Both the position numbers and the translations under genes were made by a program. Source: Paramesorhizobium salinisoli (lineage in GTDB: Bacteria > Pseudomonadota > Alphaproteobacteria > Rhizobiales > Rhizobiaceae). Taken from it: a DNA stretch of 64,000 bases. The stretch lies in assembly GCF_003335045.1 (NCBI RefSeq), contig NZ_QOZG01000007.1:205745-269744 (forward strand). Reading direction: 5' to 3'. Under the pieces are notes generated by a model. The model made no database searches. It was not told where the DNA came from and saw only the letters and a list, made by a program, of their open reading frames with translations. Positions 35,946 to 44,973 of this stretch are shown here, piece by piece. Numbering within the stretch: position 1 is the first letter of the stretch; every line of letters begins with the position of its first letter.

Positions 35946-36143
35946 ATGCCGGCAGTTGATTTCCGTGTGCCAGGCGGGCTGTCGTGGCACGAGTTGGGGA
36001 CGGCGCTGCGGATAGCCATAGCAAGCGGCAAGGCAGTCGGTATCGAGGTCACCATCTACAATCCGCGCCTCGACGAGAACGGCAGCGCTGGGCGCGGACT
36101 GGCTGATGTGCTGGTAGCAGTGCTCGAAATCGCGGCACGATAA
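35946..36143 (+). pseudogene. C-terminal fragment of an arginase/agmatinase-family gene
   Basis: The frame reads MPAVDFRVPGGLSWHELGTA then IASGKAVGIEVTIYNPRLDE and a normal stop. This matches the arginase region that follows the DxDVxDP metal motif. The metal-binding core and N-terminus are gone, so it is inactive. Its presence next to a PotABCD/opine-oxidase operon may reflect a former arginine or opine catabolic locus. Confidence 0.75.
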
Positions 36144-36216
36144 GCTAAAATCATCGGGCGCTTAAAGCCCAGCGCCGGCCACTGGCCACGCATCGACCGG
36201 CGCGCCGCAAGGTTGG

Positions 36217-36800
36217 TTATTGCTGCATCCCCTTCGGCGTCTCGCCCTTCAGAAAGGCCTCGACGTGGGTAAGCAATAAATTGGGCCGTCCAATGACGGC
36301 GGTGTGACTGTTGGCCGGCAGGACGGCGAGGCGCGACTGCGACAAGGGTTTGCCCATGTCTCCCATGCCGCCTCCGCCGAGCAGCCGAAACATCGCCACC
36401 GAGTGCTCAAGGGTCGTGACATCAGCGTCGCCGGTGATGATCAGCACGGGTGTCTTCAGCGCCTTCACATCCGCTTCCCACCTCATGGGCTCATGCTCGA
36501 GCGCGATCAGCTTGCGGACGAGCGCGGGAAATCCATCGGGATTTGGGGCGAGCTTGCGGTATTCCTCCGCGAACGGCATGCCGAGGAACATTTCCGGAGT
36601 CATCTGGGGAATGAAGGCCCGGTAGTCGGGCTGAAAGCCGGTAGCGTCGTAAGCGGGCGAGGCCGCGGCAAGCTTCTTAATCTTTCCCGGGTGGCGGAGG
36701 GCGAGCTGGAGGCCAGTCGCCGCGCCCATGGAATAGCCGAAGACATCGGCCTTCTCGATGCCGACCGCATCCATGAAGGCAGCAACGTCACCGGCGAGAC
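36217..36800 (-). pseudogene. Alpha/beta hydrolase, 5' end removed by an ISL3 remnant
   Basis: The remaining frame from about 36798 downward encodes LAGDVAAFMDAVGIEKADVF then GYSMGAATGLQLALRHPGKI (nucleophile elbow G-Y-S-M-G), an acid-containing strand TPVLIITGDADVTTLEHSVA and the catalytic His in PANSHTAVIG. The first part, with the oxyanion-hole strand, is missing. The frame upstream of 36800 is antisense transposase sequence. It was a normal hydrolase of about 280-300 aa before truncation. Confidence 0.75.
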
Positions 36801-36940
36801 AACGCCATCGAGCTGCCTTGGAGCAACGGACAGGCGAAGGCCAGATCAACCGCCTCAAGACCCTCAAGCGCTCGATGTACGGCCGGGCAGGACCTGAACT
36901 GCTGAGGGCCCGCATGCTGCCGCCGCTTCACACAAAGTGA
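36801..36940 (+). pseudogene. C-terminal end of an ISL3-family transposase
   Basis: Plus-strand NAIELPWSNGQ (36801-36833) then, after a one-base frameshift, EGQINRLKTLKRSMYGRAGP and ELLRARMLPPLHTK with a stop at 36938-36940. This is the conserved ISL3 C-terminus, ordinarily W-S-N-G-Q-T-E-G-Q-I-N-R-L-K. It abuts the truncated hydrolase exactly, marking the insertion or deletion point. Confidence 0.8.
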
Positions 36941-37064
36941 GGAAGAACCTCGATCCCGACCATTACAGGAAAATAGCCGCAATTATTGTTCCCGATCTCC
37001 TCGCGCAATACGGGAAAGCTGCTCCGCCCGCCCGCACAATTCATCTTCTTGTCATCAAACCATA

Positions 37065-37134
37065 ATGCTCGCCGAGCATAGTAGATGGACATCCTGCCGC
37101 TTCAGTCAGGCCCATCCGGGAGCGTCTCTCCCGG
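37065..37134 (+). promoter_or_regulatory. Palindrome and leader hairpin upstream of the 1040 aa LysM gene
   Basis: atgctcgccgagcat (37065-37079) is a 15-bp perfect palindrome. A second element, ccgggag (37116-37122), loop cgtct, ctcccgg (37128-37134), is a 7-bp GC-rich hairpin ending 21 bp before the start codon. The first could be an operator, the second a leader structure. No obvious tts-box core is present here. Confidence 0.4.
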
Positions 37135-37155
37135 GAAGATTACCGGAGAACGATC

Positions 37156-40100
37156 ATGTCCTACCGCATCGATATTGATGGAAAATATCGCTACAATGCA
37201 GCGGGTAATCGCACGTCTGTCCTTTCGGACGAACAGCAGCGCCTGTTCCAGGCCGAGATCAACGAGGCGATAAACGAGCGGGCGCAGGCGGGCGGCTCTG
37301 ACAAGATCGATCCTCTCAATGAAAAGGCCGTCGTCATTGAGAATGGCGACAGCCTGTGGGAAATCGCCCGCGAGAACAATGTCAGCCTCGACGATCTGCT
37401 GGCGACCAACAAGATTGAGCTCGGTGCGACCGACGGGGTGATTCAACCCAACGAGGTGCTGATCGTGCCGCTGAGCTCGCCGGAAGTCGTGGCGAACGGA
37501 CCTGTTGACAGCAACGGCGTGCCGGCTGGAGAAGACGCCTTTATCAGCGATCTCTACGAGCGGGGCAATGAGCTGGAATATGCCGACGATCCCTCGCAGA
37601 TCGACCATGAAGCCGAAACGCGAGCCATGCAGGAGGATGTCGGAACCTATCTCGACAACCTGCCGGAATCAGAACGGCAGGAGGCGGCACTGCGTCTGGC
37701 CGAGAGCGACTGGCGTGATGCCGGTCCGGCCGGCACCGCCATCACAGTGGCCATCGAGGAACGTGGCCTCAAGACCGAACGGGAAGACATCTTTGCTGGT
37801 GAGATCTATGACCGCGGCAATGAAATCCAGTATTCGGATGATCCCAATATCGATTATCAGACCGAAACGGCCGAAATCACCAGTGATGTGAAGACCTATA
37901 TCCAGCAATTGCCGGAAGGCGAACGGGCCGGTGCGCTGCAGCGGCTCTTTGACCGGGAATGGCAGGATGCCGCGCCCGCGCAGACGGCAATCGAGAATGC
38001 GGCAAACGAGCTCGGCATCACTTTGCGCCCCTCCACCCATGCCGGTGTGGATCTTGAAGAGAGGGCCCGGCAGATTATCGACGCCGCCAATGCAACGGGG
38101 GAGCCGGACAAGGCTTTCCAGCAATTCAGTGAATCCTATGCCTCCGCGCCCGCCGATCTGCAGCAGGTGCTCCTGCGCTCCGACGATGCCGATCAACTGA
38201 TCCGCAACGCTGCGGATTGGGCGACGCAGCCGCTCGCCGAGTACGATCCGGAGAGCGCGACCAGCGATCAGGGCGACGCCGCGACGGTGATGGCGAATTT
38301 GGAAAAGCTGACGGACGGCGTCGATCCGAAACTCGCTGTCGATCTCCTCTCCGCATCGATGCCGACCATCGAGGCTGCAAATACCCGGCGCCAGGAGATG
38401 ATTGGTAGTGAGTTGATCGGAATGAATGGTCAGATGGACCTGATGGAGATCATCGACCGCATTGGCGGCACGCCGGGCGCTGACGCCATCGTCGAACGTT
38501 TCGCCGCACTGGGCGGCTATAACATAAACTCCATACCGCCGGCGATCGCCAATGGTTCCCGCCTGGATTACCCGCTGGCCGTGGCCGCGGAATATGGGTC
38601 CACCAGCCCGGATTTCGTCACCCAGAACATCATTCCGAATGTCGAGCAATACGCCTCTACGGTCAACGGCAGTATCGACGCCTATGCCACACATATGCAG
38701 GAACTGCAGTGGCTGATCGCCAATCACGGATCGACGATGACGCCGGAACAGCTTGAGCAGGCCGTCGAGGATTATAAGACCGAAAAAGGGCCTGACTGGC
38801 AGGCGACGGAAGAGCGCCTGGAAAACGATATCGCCGAACAGGGCGGGAAGCTCCTTACGCAACTGACGGCGCTCGGCAACCTGCCGCCGGAACTGGCGTC
38901 GCAGCAAGCCGCAGTCGATGAGCAGATCGGTCAGATCCTGTCGGACGAAAAGACGGCCATGGCGATCGATATCGCCATGAAGACGAATCCCGAACTGCTC
39001 GACAATCCGCAGGTCGTTAACTTCCTGGGCGACCAGGCCCGCCTGACCGACCGCGGCCGCAAGCTGGCGGAGGAGGCGACGACGCAGATCGTCCGGCGCA
39101 CGGTTCTGCCGTCCTTCAGCGAACTCGACGTAAACAATCCCGCCAGTCTCGAACGGGCCAGAACCAGCCTCGAAAACATGAAGAGCAGCACCCTGTCGTC
39201 CTTGCTGGGTATCCCCGAAAGCGATATGAACAGGGCTATCGATGCCGTCAAACAATCGCTGCCGGAGCCTGGCGACACGGTTGAGCAGGCGAGAGCCAAG
39301 ATGGCGCAGCTCGACAGCGATCTCAATGATCTGCGCAGTTCGAGCGGTATCCGGTCCTTCGCCAACACCACGGTTCCCGGCCAGTTGCTGCGCATGGTCG
39401 GCGTCGCGGCGACGGGGGCGACACTGAGCAATTCAGCAACGAATCTGCAGAACGACCCGACGCTGAAAAACGGCCTCAAGGTCGTCATTGATGCGGTAGG
39501 TCTTGGTCAACGCACAGTCGAAATCCTCGGTGGAATGGACCGGATCGACGCCGATTCCGCTGCCGTGCGGCACTTCGGCAGCTCGAGCAAGCCAGCAGTG
39601 AAATTCCTCGGAGCGCTCAGCGCAGGGTTCGATGCGTGGAATGCCGTCGATCATTTCAGGGCCGGCGACCCGCTCATGGGCAGCCTGTCCGCGGTCGCGG
39701 CCGGCGGCACGGTCATGGCGGCCCTGGGCACGGGCACGATGTTCGGACCTGCCGGACTTGTGATCGTCGGAGCCGCAGTCATCGGCCAGATGATCGTCAC
39801 CGATACCCGGGCGTCCAATGTCTATATGACCGATACGTCAAAGCAATTCCTGGAGTATGCAGGCCTTGACGAGGATGTGGCAGGTGCCCTGGTCGATCAA
39901 AGCGGCGATGGTTTCAGCGCCGTGCCGCTCCTTGCCCGATATGCCGAGATGAAGGGTTTCGAGCTAGACCAACCGGCGGATCGCCAGCAGTTCATCGACT
40001 GGCTGAACAATATGCCTCACGAGAGCCTGGAGGCGCTGCGGGATAATCTGCACCACACGCTCGACGATTTCGGAGGTGATGTTTCCAAGCTGGGCGCCAC

Positions 40101-40278
40101 GTCCGAAAACGATTTCCAATATACCGATCCCGACGAGCTGAACTACCAAATTACCGGCACAGGTGTTTACGTTCCAAGCCTCGCCGCCAGTATCCAGTCC
40201 GGCGATGCCCATCCATCATCGGTGGCGCAGATCGATGTGGTTCTGGAGCAACTAGGGATCGATATTCCGGTCGCGTGA
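37156..40278 (+). CDS. Very large LysM-containing protein, paralogue 1 (candidate T3SS-associated secreted protein)
   Basis: 1040 aa, no signal peptide (MSYRIDIDGKYRYNAAGNRT). A LysM motif at about residues 57-106 (VIENGDSLWEIARENNVSLD … QPNEVLIVPL) is followed by two tandem repeats of about 80 aa (126-205 and 210-290), both with YxRGNExxYxDDP and a W-x-DA-x-PA-x-TAI ending. Then comes a long helical acidic region, a hydrophobic Gly/Ala-rich segment at about 830-880 (MFGPAGLVIVGAAVIGQMIV) and a C-terminal domain (LLARYAEMKGFELD). That last domain aligns with the end of the 1171 aa protein at 58947. It lies convergent to the sct operon, separated from sctT by a shared terminator. Lack of a Sec signal, acidity and location favour a T3SS substrate, possibly a translocator because of the hydrophobic segment (inference). 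I do not recognise a described family. Confidence 0.75.
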   Translation: MSYRIDIDGKYRYNAAGNRTSVLSDEQQRLFQAEINEAINERAQAGGSDKIDPLNEKAVVIENGDSLWEIARENNVSLDDLLATNKIELGATDGVIQPNEVLIVPLSSPEVVANGPVDSNGVPAGEDAFISDLYERGNELEYADDPSQIDHEAETRAMQEDVGTYLDNLPESERQEAALRLAESDWRDAGPAGTAITVAIEERGLKTEREDIFAGEIYDRGNEIQYSDDPNIDYQTETAEITSDVKTYIQQLPEGERAGALQRLFDREWQDAAPAQTAIENAANELGITLRPSTHAGVDLEERARQIIDAANATGEPDKAFQQFSESYASAPADLQQVLLRSDDADQLIRNAADWATQPLAEYDPESATSDQGDAATVMANLEKLTDGVDPKLAVDLLSASMPTIEAANTRRQEMIGSELIGMNGQMDLMEIIDRIGGTPGADAIVERFAALGGYNINSIPPAIANGSRLDYPLAVAAEYGSTSPDFVTQNIIPNVEQYASTVNGSIDAYATHMQELQWLIANHGSTMTPEQLEQAVEDYKTEKGPDWQATEERLENDIAEQGGKLLTQLTALGNLPPELASQQAAVDEQIGQILSDEKTAMAIDIAMKTNPELLDNPQVVNFLGDQARLTDRGRKLAEEATTQIVRRTVLPSFSELDVNNPASLERARTSLENMKSSTLSSLLGIPESDMNRAIDAVKQSLPEPGDTVEQARAKMAQLDSDLNDLRSSSGIRSFANTTVPGQLLRMVGVAATGATLSNSATNLQNDPTLKNGLKVVIDAVGLGQRTVEILGGMDRIDADSAAVRHFGSSSKPAVKFLGALSAGFDAWNAVDHFRAGDPLMGSLSAVAAGGTVMAALGTGTMFGPAGLVIVGAAVIGQMIVTDTRASNVYMTDTSKQFLEYAGLDEDVAGALVDQSGDGFSAVPLLARYAEMKGFELDQPADRQQFIDWLNNMPHESLEALRDNLHHTLDDFGGDVSKLGATSENDFQYTDPDELNYQITGTGVYVPSLAASIQSGDAHPSSVAQIDVVLEQLGIDIPVA

Positions 40279-40284
40279 GATCGG

Positions 40285-40305
40285 GACTAAGCCAAGTGCT
40301 TAGTC
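40285..40305. terminator. Bidirectional terminator between the LysM gene and sctT
   Basis: gactaagc (40285-40292), loop caagt, gcttagtc (40298-40305): perfect 8-bp stem between two convergent genes. It overlaps the sctT stop codon (40300-40302, minus strand). Confidence 0.65.
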
Positions 40306-41142
40306 TTCCGCCCCGGGGTTTGGTGCAGGAACATCAGACACCGTCATGCGCAGCATGTCGAATGTGCCGGACATATCGCCGATCTGCGAAAGCATGAGAG
40401 GGACGAGGAACATCGCGTAAAGCAGGATCAACACGCAGAAGAGCAGGTTTTTGATCGCCAGCGAAAGGTCGAATACGTGCAGTTGCGGCGAGAGGCGGGA
40501 GAGATAGGCAAGCATCAGATCCGCGATCAGGATGGCCAGTACAACAGGTGCGATGAGGAGCAGGGCGATCTGCATGATACGGTCGAGAGCGCCTAAAAGG
40601 GCGGAAACAGCCTCGGATCCCATGACGGGCGTAAAGCTGGCGATCGGCCACAGATCGTAGCTTCTGTAAAAGCCGTCCAGGAGCAACAGAAACCCGCCGG
40701 ACATGAAGAAGAGCGCCACGAGCGAGATGCTGAACAGCGTCGCGGAAATGCTCGCCTCGTTTATTGCAAGCGGGTCGACGAGCTGTGCTGATGTGGAACC
40801 CCGCTGCAAATCGACAAGATCGCCGGCAACTTCCGCCGCCCAGAACGGAATGCCGAAGGCGATCCCGATGATGATCCCGATCACGAATTCTTTGATCATC
40901 AGGCCCGTCATGATGATGCTTGTGAGATCACGGTGTTCAGCCATGGCGGACATAATGCCGGGAACAACGGGAACGCTGATGGCGATCGCCACACCCGAGC
41001 GGAGAAGGCCGGTGAGGCCCAGCCGCGTGAACGCCGGTGTCACCACTACCACGCCGAGCGCGCGCGACATCGCCATGGCGGTCGCAATCAGCAAGGGATA
41101 GGCGAACTCGATAATGGAGAAGGTCGCGGCCGTTGCGTCCAT
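40300..41142 (-). CDS. sctT: T3SS export apparatus protein SctT (RhcT)
   Basis: 280 aa, SctT/FliR family, about six to seven helices. Recognisable stretches are FVIGIIIGIAFGIPFWAAEV near residue 87 and AGDLVDLQRGSTSAQLVDPL then AINEASISATLF, the conserved 'D.qRG.s…dP….s' loop. It forms the inner-membrane entry portal with SctR and SctS. It is the last gene of the minus-strand sct operon, 8 bp after sctS. Confidence 0.93.
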   Translation of the reverse strand: MDATAATFSIIEFAYPLLIATAMAMSRALGVVVVTPAFTRLGLTGLLRSGVAIAISVPVVPGIMSAMAEHRDLTSIIMTGLMIKEFVIGIIIGIAFGIPFWAAEVAGDLVDLQRGSTSAQLVDPLAINEASISATLFSISLVALFFMSGGFLLLLDGFYRSYDLWPIASFTPVMGSEAVSALLGALDRIMQIALLLIAPVVLAILIADLMLAYLSRLSPQLHVFDLSLAIKNLLFCVLILLYAMFLVPLMLSQIGDMSGTFDMLRMTVSDVPAPNPGAED

Positions 41143-41150
41143 AATGTGGC

Positions 41151-41429
41151 TCAGCGTGTCACGACGGGAAAGGTATCGAGCACCTGCCCGGCGAGATTGG
41201 TCACGTGCAGGGCTAGCGCCGGTCCGAAAACGATGAGCACGAGCATCACCGCGACGAGCTTGAAGGCCTGTGGCAGCGTCTGGTCCTGGATCTGCGTCAA
41301 TGCCTGGATCAGACCGACGCTAATGCCGATCAGGATGGCGATGCCGAGGGCAGGCGCCGAAACCAGGAGAACCGTCAGCAGCGCATTCTGCATTTGGGAG
41401 AGAAAGATGTCCTGTCCCATCACGCTCAC
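41151..41429 (-). CDS. sctS: T3SS export apparatus protein SctS (RhcS)
   Basis: 92 aa, two helices, typical FliQ-family length. LISVGLIQALTQIQDQTLPQ-like motif visible as GLIQALTQIQDQTLPQAFKL. The start overlaps the sctR stop (ATGA). Confidence 0.93.
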   Translation of the reverse strand: MSVMGQDIFLSQMQNALLTVLLVSAPALGIAILIGISVGLIQALTQIQDQTLPQAFKLVAVMLVLIVFGPALALHVTNLAGQVLDTFPVVTR

Positions 41430-42079
41430 CCGTAGCTGAGGATGAGGCCGTGCATCAGCCGCGACCAGCCGTCGACGGCGACGAATAGGAATATCTTGAG
41501 CGGGATGGAGATCAGCGTCGGCGAAACCATCATCATGCCCATCGCCATCAGCACGTTCGAGACAATGAGGTCGATGACGAGGAACGGGATGTAAAGCAGG
41601 AAGCCGATCTCGAACGCCCGGGTCAGCTCCGAGCTGACGAAGGAGGGGATCAGCACCACCAGATCATCCGGCTGGAGATCCGCACGCGCTTCCGGCGACC
41701 AGACATTTTCGGTCGCGTTCAGGAAGAACTGTTTCTCCTTATCGTCGGTAAATCGGGATAGATGCTCCTGCAGCGGCGGCCGCAGCCTTTCGGCGGCTTC
41801 CCTGATTCCTTCGAGCGACTGCACATCGACGGGGCGACTTTCGATCAGGCGGTACATGTTCCCGACCAGGGGCGTCGTCACATAGACCGTCAGGATGAGC
41901 GCAATTCCGTAGAGCACGAGATTGGGCGGCGATTGCTGGATGCCCAATGCATTGCGGACCAGGAAAAGCACGATCGATATCTTGAGAAAGCCCGTCATGG
42001 TCACGACCGCCAGCGGGATGAGTCCGATGGTTGAGACCAGCAGGATGATCGGCAGCAGATTCGAGGAGGCACTATCCAT
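41426..42079 (-). CDS. sctR: T3SS export apparatus protein SctR (RhcR)
   Basis: 217 aa, FliP family: MTGFLKISIVLFLVRNALGI, then QQSPPNLVLYGIALILTVYV, and C-terminal PFLVIDLIVSNVLMAMGMMM with PLKIFLFVAVDGW. Core of the export pore. It overlaps sctQ by 8 nt at its start and sctS by 4 nt. Confidence 0.94.
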   Translation of the reverse strand: MDSASSNLLPIILLVSTIGLIPLAVVTMTGFLKISIVLFLVRNALGIQQSPPNLVLYGIALILTVYVTTPLVGNMYRLIESRPVDVQSLEGIREAAERLRPPLQEHLSRFTDDKEKQFFLNATENVWSPEARADLQPDDLVVLIPSFVSSELTRAFEIGFLLYIPFLVIDLIVSNVLMAMGMMMVSPTLISIPLKIFLFVAVDGWSRLMHGLILSYG

Positions 42080-43133
42080 TTTCGGCGATACGCACCACTC
42101 GAACGCCTAGACCCTCGCCGATCTTCACGAGGTCGCCTTTGCCGATGCGCCGGCCATTGGCGAGGATATCGACCGCGCTATCGACGCCGGGTGCGGTCAA
42201 AAGCACGCTGCCTTCCGCCAATTGCCGGATTTCACCGAGGGTAAGTTCACGGCGGCCGATCTCGAAAACAAGCTCGACCGGCAGATCGTCCAGATCAATG
42301 TCCTTCGCTTGTGGCTTGCCTGAGGGTCGGCTTTTCGCTTCCATGATCGTTCCCTGATTGTGATTGGATTTATGCCAGGAACCCGCAGCCCTGAAGCCAT
42401 CAGGCCCCCTGAGCGCGCGTGCGGCATATCGGTTGGCCAGCAGCGCTTCCGCCTGATCTTCCCGTGCTTCATCGATGAGGACGATATCACCCGGGCGAAG
42501 GCTCGTGAGTTCTGCATAGCTCAGCGACTGACGACCGGCCATTATCTGCAACGGCACCGGAATATCGTCACCGATGGTGTTCTGCGCTGGCGGCGCGACG
42601 CTGGGGAGGTATGCGGCCATAATCTCCAGGGCACCGATCGGCAGATGCAGCTCCGCGATTGCCGCGACATTGCTTGAGACCACCTGCCACGGTGTCTTGA
42701 TCAACGGCGTCTCCGGTTTTCCGGCGCCGTCGAGATGGACCGGTTGCCCGATATCGTCCTCCAGCTTTTCAAGCACGTCCGCCAGCGCATGTTCCATGAG
42801 GAGCGCGAGCGAGACCGGGGAAAGGCCCGAAGCGGCTTTCCCACCCGTTACCGGCTCAAGCACCCGTTCCGCTATCGCCAAGGGCAGGGCGAGCTTTCCC
42901 TCCCACGAACCGATCGTCAGCGGCAGTTCGACGAAAGGCCGAGTGATCGATGCCCAGGGCCTGGCAATATGGATTTCGACAGTCAGACCTTCATGCGGCA
43001 GGCTCAGGGGCAGCCGGGGACAATAAAGCGCATTCAGACTTTCAAGGCAGCCCATGGGTAGCCTGGGCAGCCACCGATCCGCTTCCATGACCTTCGATGA
43101 ATTTGAGGCCAATTGTATCCGTTCCGCCCTCAT
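42072..43133 (-). CDS. sctQ: T3SS cytoplasmic sorting-platform (C-ring) protein SctQ (RhcQ)
   Basis: 353 aa. The C-terminal SpoA domain is clear: LDDLPVELVFEIGRRELTLG and GRRIGKGDLVKIGEGLGVRV. A first SpoA-like region around residues 215-260 contains LTSLRPGDIVLIDEARED. The start overlaps the sctO stop (ATGA). An internal start giving the short SpoA2 form, as for other SctQ proteins, is possible at the ATG near 42343 (MEAKSRPSGKPQAK), which has gggaacgatc upstream. Confidence 0.9.
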   Translation of the reverse strand: MRAERIQLASNSSKVMEADRWLPRLPMGCLESLNALYCPRLPLSLPHEGLTVEIHIARPWASITRPFVELPLTIGSWEGKLALPLAIAERVLEPVTGGKAASGLSPVSLALLMEHALADVLEKLEDDIGQPVHLDGAGKPETPLIKTPWQVVSSNVAAIAELHLPIGALEIMAAYLPSVAPPAQNTIGDDIPVPLQIMAGRQSLSYAELTSLRPGDIVLIDEAREDQAEALLANRYAARALRGPDGFRAAGSWHKSNHNQGTIMEAKSRPSGKPQAKDIDLDDLPVELVFEIGRRELTLGEIRQLAEGSVLLTAPGVDSAVDILANGRRIGKGDLVKIGEGLGVRVVRIAENG

Positions 43134-43633
43134 TTGCCGGCGCGCCTTCTCAAACCGGAAGTGGAGCGCAAGGCCGACTGCTCCTCCTCTTCCAATTCGC
43201 TCTGCATTGCCGCCTCGCGGTGCCTTTGCTCAAGACGCTGCTGTGCCAGCAAAAGGATCTTGTCATGCTCGCGCAACCTCCGGTGATGTTCCCGGTGCTT
43301 TTCCTGCTGCCGCTGCGTTTCGGCCGCTAGAAGGTCCTTGGCAGACTGCTCAGCCTGCTTCAGATCGTCCGCCTTCCGGGCGAGTGCATCCATAAATTCA
43401 CGCTCCTGCGCGAGTGCCTGGCTGCTGACGGGCTGAAGCGCCATCTGATCGATCGCCGCCTGTTCCTGCGCGCGCCGCATATCGTCGTGCCGGGCTATGT
43501 CCTGGACGGCAGCGTGCACGCCGCTCTCCGCCTGCCGCCGCACCCCGTTCTGCAGCAAAAGCGCATTCTCACTGAGCGTCATGCGCATGCGACGCAGCTT
43601 CAGAAGCCTTTCCAGATGTCGCTCATTGGTCAT
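43130..43633 (-). CDS. sctO: T3SS stalk protein SctO
   Basis: 167 aa, almost entirely predicted coiled coil, rich in Gln, Glu, Arg and Lys (QEREFMDALARKADDLKQAE), as in YscO/FliJ and the rhizobial y4yJ product. It would link the ATPase to SctV. It lies between sctN and sctQ with 4-nt overlaps on both sides, the standard position. Confidence 0.85.
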   Translation of the reverse strand: MTNERHLERLLKLRRMRMTLSENALLLQNGVRRQAESGVHAAVQDIARHDDMRRAQEQAAIDQMALQPVSSQALAQEREFMDALARKADDLKQAEQSAKDLLAAETQRQQEKHREHHRRLREHDKILLLAQQRLEQRHREAAMQSELEEEEQSALRSTSGLRRRAGK

Positions 43634-44973
43634 GAGGCAAATTCACCCATTCGCGCGACGGTGGACGAAAACGCCGCTGGCTCGCCGGTCTGTTGCCTGA
43701 GGAAATCCTCTATGTGTTGCCGCTTGTCGATCGCCTCGTCCGATTTCGGATCATTGCCGCGCTGATATTCGCCGACGCGCAGGAGAAGCTCGATATCGTC
43801 ATAACGTGCCAGAAGCTCGCGAAGATAGGCTGCGCTCGCCCGATGCGCCTTCGAGGTGACGCTATCCATAAGGCGGCTGCGGCTGCGCAATATGTCGATC
43901 GCCGGGAAGTGATTGCGCCGGGCGAGTTCGCTGCTCAGAACGATATGGCCGTCGAGGATGGATTTCGTCTCCTCGGCGACCGGATCGAGCGTGCCGTCGC
44001 CCTCCGTCAGTACCGTGTAGAGCCCGGTGATCGATCCGCCGGTGCCCGGCCCGGCCCGCTCCAGCAGTTTCGGCAGGGCTGCGAAGAGCGACGGAGGAAA
44101 GCCGCGCCGGGTCGGCGGCTCGCCCGCCGCCAGCCCGATCTCGCGCTGTGCGCGCGCAAACCGGGTAATGCTGTCCATGAGCAGCAGAACGTGATGACCT
44201 TGATCGCGGAAATATTCGGCGATGGCCGTCGCTCCATAGGCGGCCTTGACCCGCTCCATGGCCGGCCGGTCGGAGGTCGCGACCACGACGACGGACCTTT
44301 TCCTGCCTTCGGGGCCGAGCTGGCGCTCGATGAAATCGCGCACTTCGCGCCCGCGCTCGCCGATGAGCGCGATGACGATGATGTCGGCCTGCGTACCGCG
44401 CACGATGCTGGAAAGCAGGGCTGATTTGCCGACGCCGGGCTCGCCGAAAATACCCACGCGCTGGCCGCGCGCAACGGTCATGAAGCCGTCGATCGCCCGG
44501 ATGCCCAGTTGCAGGGGCTGATCCACGAGATCGCGGGAAAGCGGCTGTGGCGGTGCGTTGTGGGTCGGATAATAGGCGGCGATGTGCGTGTCGGTGCCGT
44601 TTTCCCGGCTCAGGATTTCGCCCATCGGGTTGAGGACACAGCCGAGCAGGTCGGGGCCTACAGGCACCTGCAGGGCATATCCCATGGGAATGACCTCGGC
44701 CTGCGTCGACATGCCATCGAGATCGCCGATCGGCGTCAGCACAGCCTCTTCATCATCGAAACCGATCACCTCGGCGGGTACCGTGCGGCCCGAGATCGGG
44801 TCGCGCAGGTGGCAGAGTTCGCCAATGCGCACCATGGGTACCGTGGCATGGACGATGATGCCAGTTATCCGGCGCACCCGGCCATGCAAAGGGCGCGTCT
44901 CGGTCGCGAGAACGGCTCGGTGGAGTTGCTGCATCCGCTGGCTGAAATCGAGCACCATCATCTCACGCGCCAT
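43630..44973 (-). CDS. sctN: T3SS ATPase SctN (RhcN)
   Basis: 447 aa from the ATG at 44971-44973 (MAREMMVLDFSQRMQQLHRA), which has ggggag 6 bp upstream and overlaps the sctL end by 11 nt; further upstream starts are less likely. P-loop GEPGVGKSALL at about residues 177-187; IALIGERGREVRDFIERQLG, VVVVATSDRPAMERVKAAYG and LLLMDSITRFARAQREIGLA are canonical. It unfolds and releases substrates from chaperones. Confidence 0.94.
   Translation of the reverse strand: MAREMMVLDFSQRMQQLHRAVLATETRPLHGRVRRITGIIVHATVPMVRIGELCHLRDPISGRTVPAEVIGFDDEEAVLTPIGDLDGMSTQAEVIPMGYALQVPVGPDLLGCVLNPMGEILSRENGTDTHIAAYYPTHNAPPQPLSRDLVDQPLQLGIRAIDGFMTVARGQRVGIFGEPGVGKSALLSSIVRGTQADIIVIALIGERGREVRDFIERQLGPEGRKRSVVVVATSDRPAMERVKAAYGATAIAEYFRDQGHHVLLLMDSITRFARAQREIGLAAGEPPTRRGFPPSLFAALPKLLERAGPGTGGSITGLYTVLTEGDGTLDPVAEETKSILDGHIVLSSELARRNHFPAIDILRSRSRLMDSVTSKAHRASAAYLRELLARYDDIELLLRVGEYQRGNDPKSDEAIDKRQHIEDFLRQQTGEPAAFSSTVARMGEFAS

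Noticed and set aside
37669..39255. 528-codon minus-strand frame opposite the LysM gene
   Set aside because: Considered as an overlapping gene, but composition is Arg/Gly/Leu-rich with no motif or start signal; best explained as the antisense shadow of a long GC-rich gene.
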